Of a stretch of DNA of 64,000 nucleotides, positions 51,238 to 60,805 are shown piece by piece. A program made the position numbers and the translations under genes. The notes under the pieces were generated by a model. That model saw only the letters and a program-made list of their open reading frames with translations. It had not been told where the DNA came from and did no database searches. The stretch comes from Azospirillum sp. TSA2s (GTDB taxonomy: Bacteria > Pseudomonadota > Alphaproteobacteria > Azospirillales > Azospirillaceae), in assembly GCF_004923315.1 (NCBI RefSeq), contig NZ_CP039647.1:434001-498000 (forward strand), written 5' to 3'. Position 1 is the stretch's first letter, and each line of letters opens with the position of its first letter.

Positions 51238-51768
51238 TCAGTCCTCGTCCTGCCACCTGCGCAGTTCAGTCTGGTCATGATAGGGCATACGGTCCGGCGT
51301 GGTGATGAATTCCATCGTCGTGCCCCAGGGCATGCGGCAGTAGCAGACCTTGTTTCCAGGACCCTTCTCGGTGGCATAAGGAATTGCGCGCGGCGCTGTG
51401 AGGGGTGTGCCACCAGCCTTCTCGAAGCGCTCGACTGATGCGTCGATGTCGTCGGTGTAGAGAGCGAAGTGCGTGATGCCGAAGTCACTCGCCTGGATCG
51501 GCTCGGCTTGCTCGGGGCCGTGCATTTCGAAAAGCTCGATATCGGGTCCGGTTCCGATCTTGACCAAAGCCTGCGCACGAACAACCGTTCCGGGGAAAGC
51601 GCCGACGGCCCGCTCGAATTCGGGTCCCTGCCGCGGCGGATCCTGCGGTCCGAAGGATTGGTAGATCACTTGGCCGCCAAAGGCTTTCACCAGGAACGAT
51701 TTTGCCGCTTCGATGTCGGGCACTGTGATGCCGATATGATTGACGCCGCGAATGAGAGGTGCGGTCAT
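51238..51768 (-). CDS. VOC-family (glyoxalase/bleomycin-resistance/dioxygenase fold) protein
   Basis: A 176-residue protein with two beta-alpha-beta-beta-beta units: GVNHIGITVPDIEAAKSFLV (His metal ligand, about residue 10) and THFALYTDDIDASVERFEKA (His about 98), with Glu ligands in IELFEMHG and GTTMEFITTPDRMPYH. It may be a glyoxalase-like lyase, epimerase or thiol transferase. The start at 51768 has AGGAGACTGTC upstream; an extension to 51816 is possible but without a ribosome site. Last gene of the small minus-strand cluster down to IS5 copy C. Confidence 0.85.
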   Translation of the reverse strand: MTAPLIRGVNHIGITVPDIEAAKSFLVKAFGGQVIYQSFGPQDPPRQGPEFERAVGAFPGTVVRAQALVKIGTGPDIELFEMHGPEQAEPIQASDFGITHFALYTDDIDASVERFEKAGGTPLTAPRAIPYATEKGPGNKVCYCRMPWGTTMEFITTPDRMPYHDQTELRRWQDED

Positions 51769-51869
51769 GACAGTCTCCTTGATTTTGTCTATCCATCGCG
51801 ACCGCTTCGGGCGCAATTCGCCCGCTGCGTCGCGACCCGCCCGGCCCGCGACGGCGCGGGCGCAGAGTT

Positions 51870-52718
51870 TCAGTTGGCTTTGAGGAAATCGACCAGGGCG
51901 GCCGCGACTTCGTTGGGCCGCTCATCCGCGACATAGTGGCTGCACCGCGCGATCGAGCCACCTGTTACATGACTGGCAAACTCTTTGAGCATCGGCACCA
52001 TCTGCGCACCGAACCGCTGGTCCCCACCCAGACCAAGGACCGGTATCTCGAGGGGGTTCTTCTTGTACTCAAGAGCAGCCGCATGATCGGTGGCGAGGGT
52101 GCGATACCATTCCATGCCGCCGCGCGTTCGGCCAGGACGAGCCATCGCCTTCGCGTAGATCTCGATGTCCGCCGGATTGAAGGTGCTGTGATCGTAGAAC
52201 CGCTCTGCCATGAAAGCCGAAACATAGTCACATTCACGGCCATGGATCAGGCGTTCGGGTAGATCCCGGTTCATATGGAAGCTGAAGTGCCAGAGCCTCG
52301 CGGTCGTCGCCTCCCATTCGGTCCAGCCGGGAAGCGGAACGTCGAGGACGGCCAGGTGGGTAACAGCCTTCCGATAGATGGCGGCCTGCGGCAAGGCGAC
52401 CATTCCGCCGATGTCATGTCCGCACACGGCGTAGCGTTCATGCCCAAGGGCAATCATGACCTCGTGCGCGTCGCGGGCCATCGTTGCCTTGTCATAGCCG
52501 TCGAGCGGGCAGTCGGAAAAGCCTGCGCCGCGCAGATCGATGGCCACCACGCTGAAATGCTCGGCCAGCAGCGGCATCACATTGTGCCATTCCCACCATG
52601 TTTCCGGCCAGCCGTGAAGCAGAAGGATCGGCGGACCTGAGCCTCCCGTGACAGCGTTGATCTTGATGCCATTCACCGGCACCAGCTGCTGGGTAAACCC
52701 CTTCAAAGTTGCGATCAT
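51870..52718 (-). CDS. alpha/beta hydrolase, epoxide hydrolase / haloacid-ester dehalogenase-like
   Basis: A 282-residue hydrolase. The oxyanion motif is LLLHGWPETWWEWHNVMPLL (about residues 32-51), the nucleophile Asp in AVCGHDIGGMVALPQA (about 107) and the catalytic His in RCSHYVADERPNEV (about 263). An Asp nucleophile with HGWPxTWxxW is the pattern of epoxide hydrolases and fluoroacetate/haloalkane dehalogenases. It could open an epoxide or remove a halogen. Start at 52718 (MIATLKGF) with GGAAAGCG upstream. Confidence 0.88.
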   Translation of the reverse strand: MIATLKGFTQQLVPVNGIKINAVTGGSGPPILLLHGWPETWWEWHNVMPLLAEHFSVVAIDLRGAGFSDCPLDGYDKATMARDAHEVMIALGHERYAVCGHDIGGMVALPQAAIYRKAVTHLAVLDVPLPGWTEWEATTARLWHFSFHMNRDLPERLIHGRECDYVSAFMAERFYDHSTFNPADIEIYAKAMARPGRTRGGMEWYRTLATDHAAALEYKKNPLEIPVLGLGGDQRFGAQMVPMLKEFASHVTGGSIARCSHYVADERPNEVAAALVDFLKAN

Positions 52719-52768
52719 AATCGCTTTCCGGTCGATGTTGACGTTTGAACAGAGCTTGCGGCCGGCGC

Positions 52769-53604
52769 TTAGGGCTGATCGAAATCGGTGGCGATCGAGA
52801 CGTCGCGCCAAGCGTCGATATCGCTGCGGAACGCAGCCAGCTTTCGCTCGGCGATCGCGTGCGCGATGGGGCCGAGTGGCAGATGAAGCGCGGTTTCATC
52901 GGCGTCGACTGCCTGCATGATCACCGTGATCGCCTTGTCGGGATCGCCCGCCTGATTGCCGTTGTTGGTTTCGCGATAGTGCTTGCGCGAGCTCGCGGTG
53001 TATTCCGGCATCTCGTTGGTCACCATCCTGATGGAACGGCCAAGGAAATCGGTGCGAAATGGCCCAGCTCGACGGTCAGCACGCGGATGCCGAACGGCGC
53101 CAGCTCGCTGGCGAGCGCTTCAGAAATTCCTTCCACCGCGAACTTGGCGGCGTTGTAATAGCCTCCGCCTCCGCCTCCGCCTCCGCTGCCCGCGATGCCG
53201 GCGCCGGAGGACATGCTGACGATCGTTCCGCCCGAGTGTCGCAGGACGGACAGGGCGGCTCTGGTGGTTTCGATCAGACCGAAGACGTTCACCTCGAACA
53301 TCGGCCGATATTCTTCAGGCGTGCCTTCTTCGATTGCGCCGAACAGTCCGTAGCCGGCATTGTTCACGAGCACGTCAAACCCGCCGAATGTCTCGACCGC
53401 CGTTGCGGCCGCTGCCTTGGCTGCCGCCGCATCCGTCACGTCTAGCGGCGAGGTGATCATGCGGCCGCCGAAAGGCTCGGCCATTTCTTCGATCGCTTTG
53501 ACATCGCGGGCCGTCGCGATGACCTGATCGCCGCGTTGTGCCGCGGCGAGCGCGAGGCGCTGTCCGAAGCCGCTTGAGCAGCCGGTGATGAGCCAAGTCT
53601 TCAT
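52769..53604 (-). pseudogene. SDR oxidoreductase broken by a one-base deletion
   Basis: From 53604 the frame reads TWLITGCSSGFGQRLALAAA, VLVNNAGYGLFGAIEEG, TIVSMSSGAGIAGS and YYNAAKFAVEGISEALASEL, a classical SDR with Tyr/Lys present. Near 53060 one base is missing: VELGHF should continue RTDFLGRSIRMVTNEM but shifts to a stop at 53020. The rest is in the next frame to 52769. Restored length is about 278 residues. A run of eight Gly encoded by a hexamer repeat lies just before the active-site Tyr. A sequencing error is an alternative to real decay. Overlaps the 53601 gene by ATGA. Confidence 0.8.
53164..53190. repeat. hexanucleotide microsatellite CCTCCG x4
   Basis: Four tandem CCTCCG units (plus strand), encoding consecutive Gly residues on the minus strand in the loop before the SDR active-site Tyr. 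Relatives usually have a short SxGSG-type loop here, so this looks like a repeat expansion. Confidence 0.7.
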
Positions 53605-54500
53605 TCGGTCTTCTCCGGGTTGCTTTCGGACGAGGCCATGCTGTCGCCGCCGCGAACCGTCATGTCGGCCATGATCGACCAATCCTTCTTTCCGAAGCCC
53701 GCCGAGACGGCTTTGCTGAGCCCCTCGCGGACAGCTTCGAGCATCGGGAGCGTGCGTCCGATCTCGTTGCCGGCCTCAGTCGCGAGACGCATGTCCTTAA
53801 GCGCGAGTTCGGCTTTGAAACCCGGCTTGAAGGACCGTTCCGTGATCTGCGCGCTGTAGCTCTCATAGGCGCGACCCGAAAAAAGGGTGCCCAAGATGAG
53901 TTCGAAGAAATCCGCACGGTCGAGGCCGACGCTCTCGGTCAGCACGACACCCTCAGCCATCGCCTCGATAGCCATGGCGATCATCATATTGCAGGCGAGC
54001 TTCGCCGTATTCGCCCGAGCAGGATTCTCCCCCAACTTCCAGATCTTTTTGCTGAGTGAAGCGAGCAGCGGCTCGATCGCGGCAACTGCATCGGCCTTCC
54101 CGGCCGCCAGGATGTTAAGCTGGCCACTCGCCGCTACGTTCGGTCGTCCGAGGACCGGTGCGGACACATAGCCAAGGCCTGCCTCTTCGTGCAGCAACTC
54201 CAGTTCCCGCGCGAAAGCGACCGAGATCGTCGAGGTGACAACATGGGTCAGCCCTGGTTGCGCGCTTGCCAGCAGGCCGGCATCGAGGATCACCTCCCGA
54301 ATGGCAGGGTCGTCGGATAGCATCGTGAAGACTGCGTCAGCCTGGAATGCATCCGCCGCGCGCTTGACCAGCGTTACCCCGGGAATGCTTTCCTGTGCGA
54401 CCTTGCTGCGGTTCCAGGCCCGCACGTCATGGCCGGCCTTCACGAGGTTCAGGGCCATTGCCGAGCCCATATTGCCGAGACCGATGAACCCGATCTGCAT
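53601..54500 (-). CDS. NAD(P)-dependent 3-hydroxyisobutyrate dehydrogenase-like enzyme
   Basis: A 299-residue beta-hydroxyacid dehydrogenase: dinucleotide site QIGFIGLGNMGSAMALNLVK (residues 2-21) followed by AWNRS (Arg suggests NADP), substrate motif SAPVLGRPNVAASGQLNILA (about 118-137) and the catalytic Lys in NTAKLACNMMIAMAIEAMAE (about 168). It may reduce a semialdehyde or tartronate-like compound. The start at 54500 gives the standard N terminus; the longer open frame to 54644 is non-coding. Overlaps the SDR gene by ATGA. Confidence 0.9.
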   Translation of the reverse strand: MQIGFIGLGNMGSAMALNLVKAGHDVRAWNRSKVAQESIPGVTLVKRAADAFQADAVFTMLSDDPAIREVILDAGLLASAQPGLTHVVTSTISVAFARELELLHEEAGLGYVSAPVLGRPNVAASGQLNILAAGKADAVAAIEPLLASLSKKIWKLGENPARANTAKLACNMMIAMAIEAMAEGVVLTESVGLDRADFFELILGTLFSGRAYESYSAQITERSFKPGFKAELALKDMRLATEAGNEIGRTLPMLEAVREGLSKAVSAGFGKKDWSIMADMTVRGGDSMASSESNPEKTE

Positions 54501-54715
54501 GTTCTTTCTCCTGTTGTTCAGATGAGGGCTGTGCGCGGGATCGGACGCAGGCTGCCGGGCGATCGTGAGGCCGAAACCTGCGCCGACAGGTTGGCCAGCA
54601 TCGGCGCACGCCCCGCTGAGCGCGTAGAAGACACCGCCGATCACGGTGACGCCGGCCGGGGCGCAGACCTGGAGAGATCAGCGGCCCCCGCAATCGACAG
54701 GCACCGCTGTGCCGT

Positions 54716-55016
54716 TCAGAGCGGCTTCACGATGTTGCGTTGCGGTTTGATGGCGGTGACGATGTCGACGTCAGCCATGATCTGGGCGGCTTCCGGCGAC
54801 CTGAGCGCCGCTTCCATGGCGGCTTCGTCGCAGAGGTTGACGACCCCGACCGCGATCAGCCCAGCACCATCACCTTGCGAGAAGAACCTTCCGGCGCTGA
54901 CCAGCCCATAACGTCCCCAGCTTTCCCGGACGAGCGGGAGGTGCAGGATGATCCAATGGTCGCGGTCGAATGGCGTTTTTCTCATCGCCCGCATAGGTCA
55001 CCAGCATCGTGATCAT
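54716..55016 (-). pseudogene. EthD-family protein with a frameshift in an A-run
   Basis: The minus strand starts MITMLVTYAGDEK at 55016, then one extra A in a five-A run near 54980 shifts frame; the remainder reads TPFDRDHWIILHLPLVRESW and continues GRYGLVSAGRFFSQG to a stop at 54716. Corrected length is 99 residues, the usual EthD size. EthD-type ferredoxin-fold proteins help degrade ethers or other organics. Whether the extra A is real or a sequencing error cannot be told here. It faces the LysR gene at 55280. Confidence 0.75.
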
Positions 55017-55279
55017 CGTCGAAGTCCTCATTTGCGCGTTTCGAGGCGGGCTGCCGCGTTCCGCCGCCCCTCAGGAAAATCTTCTCTGTTCAGTCCGGAC
55101 GAGCTTCCCTTGGGTGCTGCAGCCAGGGTCACGTTTCCTTCACCCAAGCGGCGGCCCGCATGGATCTGGCGGGTCCGCAGCAGGGTCCACCTCCAAACGA
55201 TGAGAGCAATCTAGGCATTTAGATTTGTTCCGTAAGTGACATAACTGTACTCTCGGCGTTCAGTTTTGTGTGGGTCGGC

Positions 55280-56143
55280 ATGATGGAATGGAGTGATGTC
55301 AGAGTCTTTCTCGCCATTGCGCGATTCGGTACGCTCGGTGCCGCCGCGCGTTCCCTCCAGACAAGCCATCCGACCGTCGGTCGGCGCCTCCGCGCACTTG
55401 AGCAGGCGATCGGTCACACGCTCTTCCAGCGCACCGCGGACGGTCTTGTTCTGACAGAAGAGGGCCATGGGATCATCGCGCTGGCGGAGCAGATGGAAGA
55501 AAGCGCGCTGGCGATGGAGCGCCGGCTTGCGGGGCAGGAGCAGAATCTCAAGGGCAATCTGCGCATTTCATCCGCGGACTGGTTCGGGGCCTATGTCCTG
55601 CCTCCCATCCTGGTGGATTTCTCGAAAGCCCACCCCAATGTCGACGTCGAGATCCTGACGGGCACGCGCCAGTTCAACCTCGCCCAGCGGGAGGCCGACG
55701 TCGCTTTTCGTATCGTTCCGTTCGACACTGCTGACATTGTTCAGCGACGGCTCTTCCGCCTTGAGTATGGCGTTTACATCGCGGAAGAGGCGCAGGAGCC
55801 GAAATATGGCGATGGGACCGGTTTCCGGCTGATCACCCACGACACGTCCACGGGTCATTTCCCTGACATCGCGTGGCTCATCGAGAGTTTCCCCAACGCG
55901 AGACCGGTCTTGCGATCGAACAACCGCAACGTCCAGGGGCGCATGTGCAGGCAAGGCGTCGGCATCGCCGTCCTGCCCCGCGTGGTCGGCAATCAGATCC
56001 CGGGTATCCGCAGACTGGAACTGCCGACGCCGCCGCCGGCGCGAGACATCTGGATGGGCTATCACCGGGACCTACGGCGTCTTCAGCGTCTTCGTGCGTT
56101 CATCTCGACCGTATCGGACCATCTTGTGAATGGGACCGCATGA
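55280..56143 (+). CDS. LysR-family transcriptional regulator (second)
   Basis: A 287-residue LysR protein. Helix-turn-helix MEWSDVRVFLAIARFGTLGA and AARSLQTSHPTVGRRLRALE (residues 2-42), then the inducer domain from about residue 90 (LKGNLRISSADWFGAYVLPP). The C-terminal style (SNNRNVQGRMCRQGVGIAVL) matches the group that controls nearby SDR/dehydrogenase genes. It is divergent from the EthD, dehydrogenase, SDR, hydrolase, VOC cluster and is its likely regulator. ATG 55280 or 55283 are both possible. Confidence 0.92.
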   Translation: MMEWSDVRVFLAIARFGTLGAAARSLQTSHPTVGRRLRALEQAIGHTLFQRTADGLVLTEEGHGIIALAEQMEESALAMERRLAGQEQNLKGNLRISSADWFGAYVLPPILVDFSKAHPNVDVEILTGTRQFNLAQREADVAFRIVPFDTADIVQRRLFRLEYGVYIAEEAQEPKYGDGTGFRLITHDTSTGHFPDIAWLIESFPNARPVLRSNNRNVQGRMCRQGVGIAVLPRVVGNQIPGIRRLELPTPPPARDIWMGYHRDLRRLQRLRAFISTVSDHLVNGTA

Positions 56144-56162
56144 TGTGCGACCCGGAGATGAT

Positions 56163-56285
56163 TCAAGGTTGCCCGAGAAATTCCAAGATCGTTGCAGTCG
56201 TCTCGGCCGGTCGCTCCTCGCGGATCCAGTGCCGGGTTGTCGTGAATTCCATCATCGTCGCATGCTGCGCGTAACGATCAAGGAA
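56163..56285 (-). pseudogene. C-terminal stub of an alpha/beta hydrolase
   Basis: The minus strand ends with FLKAFLDRYAQHATMMEF, TTTRHWIREERPAETTATIL and EFLGQP. The RHWIREERPAE block matches the catalytic-His C terminus of epoxide-hydrolase-like alpha/beta hydrolases (compare HYVADERPNE in the gene at 51870). Upstream the match is lost within 50 residues, so the rest of the gene has been replaced by transposase debris. Confidence 0.55.
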
Positions 56286-56414
56286 GGCCTTGAGGAACGG
56301 TGTGCTGATCCCGTGGACGTCAAGCTTGGCGCCGGACCGGTGGTGATGACGCCTCCCGGTCCAGACAAAGTGACTATTGGTCTGTTGGCCCTGAACGATG
56401 TTCAAAAGGTGCCG

Positions 56415-56583
56415 ATGGCCACAGGATCAAACGCATGGATCAACGATGAACTGGCCGGCTGCCGCCTCGCCGACGAACGACTGAGCTACCTTTTGGGCAC
56501 GTTGCTCGATCAGATGGCCGGGGCGATGGGTGGCAGCATCCTTCTGGCTTGCCAGGACTGAGCCAACACGAAGGCGGCCTACC
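56415..56583 (+). pseudogene. Tn5/IS4-like transposase, N-terminal fragment cut by IS21 element 2
   Basis: The plus strand reads NAWINDELAGCRLADERLSY, LLGTLLDQMAGAMGGS and LLACQD, then TGA in place of the conserved Trp codon, then ANTKAAY up to the IS21 end. WxxxELAxxxLxDxRLxxR and CQDWAxTKAAYRF are hallmarks of the Tn5-type DNA-binding N terminus. The remainder does not reappear on the other side of IS21 element 2. Confidence 0.65.
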
Positions 56584-56699
56584 TGTGCATCGGCCTGCAA
56601 CACTGGGCCAGTTTCAGGGGTGATCGGCGTCCAATAACCAGCCACCCCTGATCTGGCAGACTACCACCCTGGGTTTGGACGACGGGGTGGCGGACAGGG

Positions 56700-58220
56700 A
56701 TGTTGACGGTGGAGACGATCGCACGGATACGACGCGAGCACGCGAAGGGGAAAAGCATCCGGGCCATTGCCCGGTCGCTGAAGGTGTCGCGGGAGACGGT
56801 GACGAAATACCTGCGCTCGGGCGAGACGGCGCCGCGCTACGAGCGCCAGCACCAGCCGCTTCCGAAGTTGGCCGGGTTCCAGGAGGAGCTGGAACGGCTG
56901 ATCACGGAGAACGAGCGGCGGCCAGCCCGCGACCGGCTCGACTACCTGGGGCTCTTCGGACGGCTGAAGGATGCCGGGTTCCAGGGCGGCTACGACACGG
57001 TGCGGCGCTACATCAAGCGCTTCAAGCAGCGCCAGCCGCCGAGTGGGCCGGTGAACGCCTATGTTCCGCTCACCTTTGCCCCGGCCGAGGCGTACCAGTT
57101 CGACTGGGCGGAAGAGTGGATCATCCTGGACGGCGTGACGACCAAGGTGCAGGTGGCCCATGCCCGCCTGTGCCACAGCCGCATGCCGTTCGTGGCGGTC
57201 TACCCGCGCCAGACCCAGGAGATGGTGTTCGACGCCCACGCCCGTGCCGCGGCCTTCTACGGCGGCCTGTGCGAGCGCGGCATTTACGACAACATGAAGA
57301 CGGCGGTGGACGCCGTATTTGTCGGCAAAGAGCGCCGCTTCAACCGCCGCTTCGCCCAGATGTGCTCGCATTACCTGGTCGAGCCGGTGGCCTGCACCCC
57401 GGCTTCAGGCTGGGAAAAGGGCCAGGTCGAGAACCAGGTCGGCACCTTGCGCCAGCGGCTGTTCACGCCGCGGCTGCGGGCCAAGACGCTGGAAGAGGTG
57501 AACGAACGCCTGCACGACGAGGTGATCGTCTGGGCCCAACAGACGTCGCATCCAGAGGATAGGAGCCGGACGGTGTGGGAGGTGTTCCAGGCGGAGCGGC
57601 CGGCGCTGATCACCGTGAGCGATCCTTTCGACGGCTTCCACGAGGCCACGCTCAGCGTCTCGAAAACCTGCCTGATCCACTTTGACCGCAACCGCTACAG
57701 CGTGGCCGCGATCGCCGCCGGCAAGCCGGTGCAGGTCCGCGCCTACGCGACACGGATCGTGGTGTGGTTCAACGGCGCGATCGTCGCCGAGCACCCACGG
57801 GCTTTCGGGCACGGCCACACGCGGTACAATCCGCTGCACTACCTGCCGGTTCTCGTCCGCAAGCCGGGGGCGCTGCGCAACGGGGCGCCGTTCCGGGACT
57901 GGGATTTGCCGCCAGCCCTGGCGACGGTGCGGACCCGCCTGGGCCGCGGCGACGACGCTGACCGGCAGTTCGTTGGCGTGCTCGCCGCCATCCTCACCGA
58001 TGGCCTGGAGGCGGTGGAGGTCGCCTGCCGCGAGGCACTGGCGAGCGGTACGCACAGCCGGGACGTGATCCTGAACATCCTCGCCCGGCGCCACGACGTC
58101 ACACCGGCACCGGCCATGGCGGTGCCGACGGCGTTGACGCTGTCCATCGAGCCGGCCGCCGACTGCGGGCGCTACGACCGCCTGCGCGCGGTGCGGGAGG
58201 GCTGCCATGGAACGGCATGA
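56700..58220 (+). CDS. istA: IS21-family transposase IstA (second type)
   Basis: A 506-residue DDE transposase. The N-terminal helix-turn-helix reads [20 protein letters not shown] (residues about 14-33). The catalytic residues are Asp in [12 protein letters not shown] (about 138), Asp in [12 protein letters not shown] (about 199) and Glu in [17 protein letters not shown] (about 245). The C-terminal region includes the beta-barrel [20 protein letters not shown]. It shares only the general order of motifs with the IstA at 2848, so the two elements arrived independently. Ends overlapping istB. Confidence 0.95.
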   Translation: MLTVETIARIRREHAKGKSIRAIARSLKVSRETVTKYLRSGETAPRYERQHQPLPKLAGFQEELERLITENERRPARDRLDYLGLFGRLKDAGFQGGYDTVRRYIKRFKQRQPPSGPVNAYVPLTFAPAEAYQFDWAEEWIILDGVTTKVQVAHARLCHSRMPFVAVYPRQTQEMVFDAHARAAAFYGGLCERGIYDNMKTAVDAVFVGKERRFNRRFAQMCSHYLVEPVACTPASGWEKGQVENQVGTLRQRLFTPRLRAKTLEEVNERLHDEVIVWAQQTSHPEDRSRTVWEVFQAERPALITVSDPFDGFHEATLSVSKTCLIHFDRNRYSVAAIAAGKPVQVRAYATRIVVWFNGAIVAEHPRAFGHGHTRYNPLHYLPVLVRKPGALRNGAPFRDWDLPPALATVRTRLGRGDDADRQFVGVLAAILTDGLEAVEVACREALASGTHSRDVILNILARRHDVTPAPAMAVPTALTLSIEPAADCGRYDRLRAVREGCHGTA

Positions 58221-58938
58221 GCTGATGGCGCTGATGGCCGAGCTCAGCTTGGCCGGCATGCGTGCCGCCTACGACGAGGTGATGAGCGACGGGCTGAAGC
58301 GGCAGCGCACCGTCCAGCAGATCCTGGGCGATCTGCTGGCGGCGGAGCGGGCGGAGAAGCAGGCGCGCTCGATCCGTTACCAGCTCGGCGCCGCCAAGCT
58401 GCCCCTGGCCAAGACGCTGGCCGAGTTCGACTTCACCGCCAGTCCCCTCAACGAGGGGCTGGTGCGCGACCTGCACGATGGCGGCTTTCTGGAAACCCAG
58501 CGCAACGCCGTGTTCATCGGGGGAACCGGGACCGGCAAGACGCACATGTGCATCGCCATCACGGCCAACTGCGTGCGCCGCGGCGCCCGTGCCCGGTTCT
58601 TCAACGTCATCGACCTGGTGAACCGGTTGGAGGCCGAAGCCCGGATCGGGCAGGCGGGCAAGCTCGCTGACCAGTTGACCCGCGTTGATCTCGTGGTGCT
58701 GGACGAACTCGGCTACCTGCCGTTCTCACAGAGTGGCGGCCAACTGCTGTTCCACGCGCTCAGCCAGTTGTACTCGCGGACCTCGGTGTTGATCACCACC
58801 AACTTGAGCTTCGCTGAATGGCCGACGGTGTTCGCTGGCGACGCCAAGATGACCACCGCTTTGCTCGACCGGCTGACGCATCACTGCGACATCCTGGAAA
58901 CCGGCAACGAGAGCTGGCGGTTCAAGAACCGCTCCTGA
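58207..58938 (+). CDS. istB: IS21-family ATP-binding helper protein IstB (second type)
   Basis: A 243-residue AAA+ ATPase. Walker A is [18 protein letters not shown] (about residues 101-118), Walker B is [20 protein letters not shown] (about 157-176), and the sensor block [14 protein letters not shown] with [14 protein letters not shown] follows. The N-terminal [20 protein letters not shown] is the usual helical DUF domain of IstB. It overlaps istA by 14 bases, so translation is coupled. Complete and probably functional. Confidence 0.95.
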   Translation: MERHELMALMAELSLAGMRAAYDEVMSDGLKRQRTVQQILGDLLAAERAEKQARSIRYQLGAAKLPLAKTLAEFDFTASPLNEGLVRDLHDGGFLETQRNAVFIGGTGTGKTHMCIAITANCVRRGARARFFNVIDLVNRLEAEARIGQAGKLADQLTRVDLVVLDELGYLPFSQSGGQLLFHALSQLYSRTSVLITTNLSFAEWPTVFAGDAKMTTALLDRLTHHCDILETGNESWRFKNRS

Positions 58939-59131
58939 TCCAAAGCCTTCCCGTCCGTTGCCCAGGGGGGCCCACAGGCCCCTCCCACGCGCGCCGCTGC
59001 GTCAGCCATGAGGGCACTCCGCGGCGCGCGCGGGACCCTCCCGTGGACTCCCTGGACAACAGGTTCTGCAACCGCAAGCGTGGCTGGAAATTGCAAGCCG
59101 ATGCCGGCTGGAAATTGGAAGCCGATTGACA

Positions 59132-60393
59132 CCTCTGCGCATCTGATCAAGGATATCGCGCCGGGGATGGCCTCCTCCACACCTTCCAATCTGACCGCCG
59201 TGAATGGCACGGCCTACTTCACCGCCAACGATGGCGTGCATGGAGCGGAGTTGTGGAAGAGCAACGGAACGGCGGCCGGAACGACGCTCGTCAAGGACAT
59301 CCAGCCTGACAATTCAATGTCGCCGCCCGGCCAACTGACCCGCGTTGGCGACACGCTCTACTTTGCGGCGGACGATGGCATTCACGGAAACGAGCTTTGG
59401 AGGAGTGATGGTACGGCGTCGGGCACCATGATGGTGTCAGACATATGGGCAGGTTCCTCGTCGTCCGCTCCCGGCACATTTGCTTCGGTTGGCAATACGC
59501 TTTATTTCGCGGCAAAGGACGGAACGCACGGGGCAGCGCTCTGGAAGAGCAACGGAACGACTGATGGAACGACCCTGGTTAAGGACTTCATACCGGGAAG
59601 CGTTGATTCGATGGCGCCCTATAATCAGGCACCGGACCATTTGACCGCTGTCGGCGATTTCCTTTTTCTGACCGCACGAGATGGCGTGGGCAATGACACG
59701 GATCTGTGGAGGACCGATGGCACTGCGGCTGGGACCGTTAAGCTGAAGGGTGGCATTACCGAAGAACCGCGTGTGGGCATTTCCATCGATTTGGAGCCCA
59801 TGGGAAACCGGCTGTACTTCAACGCCGGATTCGAGCTGTGGACGTCCGATGGAACGACGGCTGGCACGCGGAGAGTGAAGGAGTTTACCTCCATGATGGG
59901 CGCCAACCCCACCGATCTGACTGCGGCCGGCAACACGCTGTTCTTCCAAGGGTACGATGGGGTGCACGGGATGGAGCTGTGGGCTTCAGACGGGACGGAG
60001 ACGGGCACACGTCTGGTCGAGGAGCTACGTCCCGGCGAACTTGGCGCCCAGATTTCCAATCTCACTGCTGTCGGTGACCAAGTCTTCTTCACCGCAAATG
60101 ACGGCATCCACGGCTATGATCTGTGGATGAGCGACGGTACCGCCAATGGAACCAGGATGGTCAAAGACGTCACTGACGATGACGCTTGGACTGCTCCCAG
60201 CGCCCTGGGCACGGTTGGTAAAACACTCTTCTTCAATGCTACGGACAGTCAGCAGAACCAAGTGGTATTCTCCTTCAACACTGACACCTCGGACTTGGTA
60301 CGGATTGGCAGCGCCACACCCGTCCAACTGTCTTACGATCCTTATAACTCTCATAATCCAGTTAACATTGTCTCGCTTCTAACAGGCTGCTGA
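59132..60393 (+). pseudogene. ELWxxDGT-repeat protein, 5' end removed by IS21 element 2
   Basis: From the IS end the frame reads seven units of about 45-55 residues, each with a DGxHGxELWxSDGTxxGT core (for example DGVHGAELWKSNGTAAGT, DGIHGNELWRSDGTASGT, DGVHGMELWASDGTETGT), then ends at 60393. These repeats form hyalin-like beta propellers in large secreted or surface proteins. The open frame extends back to 59008 but those 40 residues come from the IS end, so the signal peptide and start are gone. Its lower GC and AT-rich 3' end differ from the catabolic blocks, suggesting transfer. Confidence 0.8.
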
Positions 60394-60597
60394 AAGACTA
60401 CTAGAGATGAGCCTTAATTCTGGATCAAGTCGCCATGATGGATGCTGTTTTCAATTTCGAGGCTTCTATCCTTGGCCAATTCGGCAGTGTCGGAGCCGCA
60501 GATGAAATCATCTCATCGCTGTCCTCGAACTCGAAGGAGACGATCCTGACGCCGGTCTCGCCCTCCAGGCCGGCCCGAGGGGAACCGAACAACGGAG

Positions 60598-60795
60598 GAT
60601 TTCGGCACCGGCTATTCCTCGCTGTCGCAGCTCAGCCGCTTGCCCTTCGACGTGCTGAAGATCGACAAGAGCTTCATCAGCGCGCTCGCCACCGATCCCA
60701 GGCAGGAATCGCTGCTGCGCGGCATCGTCGAACTGGCCCATCGCATTGGGCTGGAGGTCGTCGCCGAAGGGATCGAGACCGAGGCGCTGCTGTCG
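60598..60795 (+). pseudogene. EAL-domain (c-di-GMP phosphodiesterase) fragment
   Basis: The plus strand reads DFGTGYSSLSQLSRLPFDVL, KIDKSFISALATDPRQ and IVELAHRIGLEVVAEGIETE, the second half of an EAL domain including the DFGTGYSSL and KIDxSF metal-binding motifs and the EGIET Glu. Upstream the EAL motif itself and any GGDEF domain are missing; downstream it breaks within the 22-bp repeat at 60781-60802. No start is present, so it is a remnant. Confidence 0.75.
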
Positions 60796-60802
60796 GCCGC
60801 CG
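60781..60802. repeat. 22-bp direct repeat, left copy, flanking vapBC
   Basis: GAGGCGCTGCTGTCGGCCGC followed by CG, identical to 61570-61591. It marks the end of the EAL fragment, and the VapBC pair lies between the two copies. This could be a duplicated target or recombination site. Confidence 0.7.
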
Positions 60803-60805
60803 GTT

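Larger units (their letters stand above)
56584..59131 (+). mobile_element. IS21-family element number 2
   Basis: The left end TGTGCATCGGCCTGCAA (56584) and the right end, read on the minus strand from 59131 as TGTCAATCGGCTTCCAA, are imperfect inverted repeats with TG...CA termini. A second subterminal unit (ATCGGC-TCCAAT-CCAGCC) recurs inside each end. It carries intact istA and istB overlapping by 14 bases. Flanks GGCCTACC and CCTCTGCG show no clear target duplication. It belongs to a different IS21 subgroup from element 1. Confidence 0.85.

Noticed and set aside
53164..53190. Possible CRISPR or regulatory repeat at the CCTCCG run
   Set aside because: It is a 6-bp microsatellite inside a coding frame with no spacers; no CRISPR-like array was seen anywhere in the window.
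60418..60597. Possible GGDEF remnant upstream of the EAL fragment (ADEIISSLSSNSKETIL)
   Set aside because: The GGDEF motif itself is absent and the reading frame does not join the EAL fragment.
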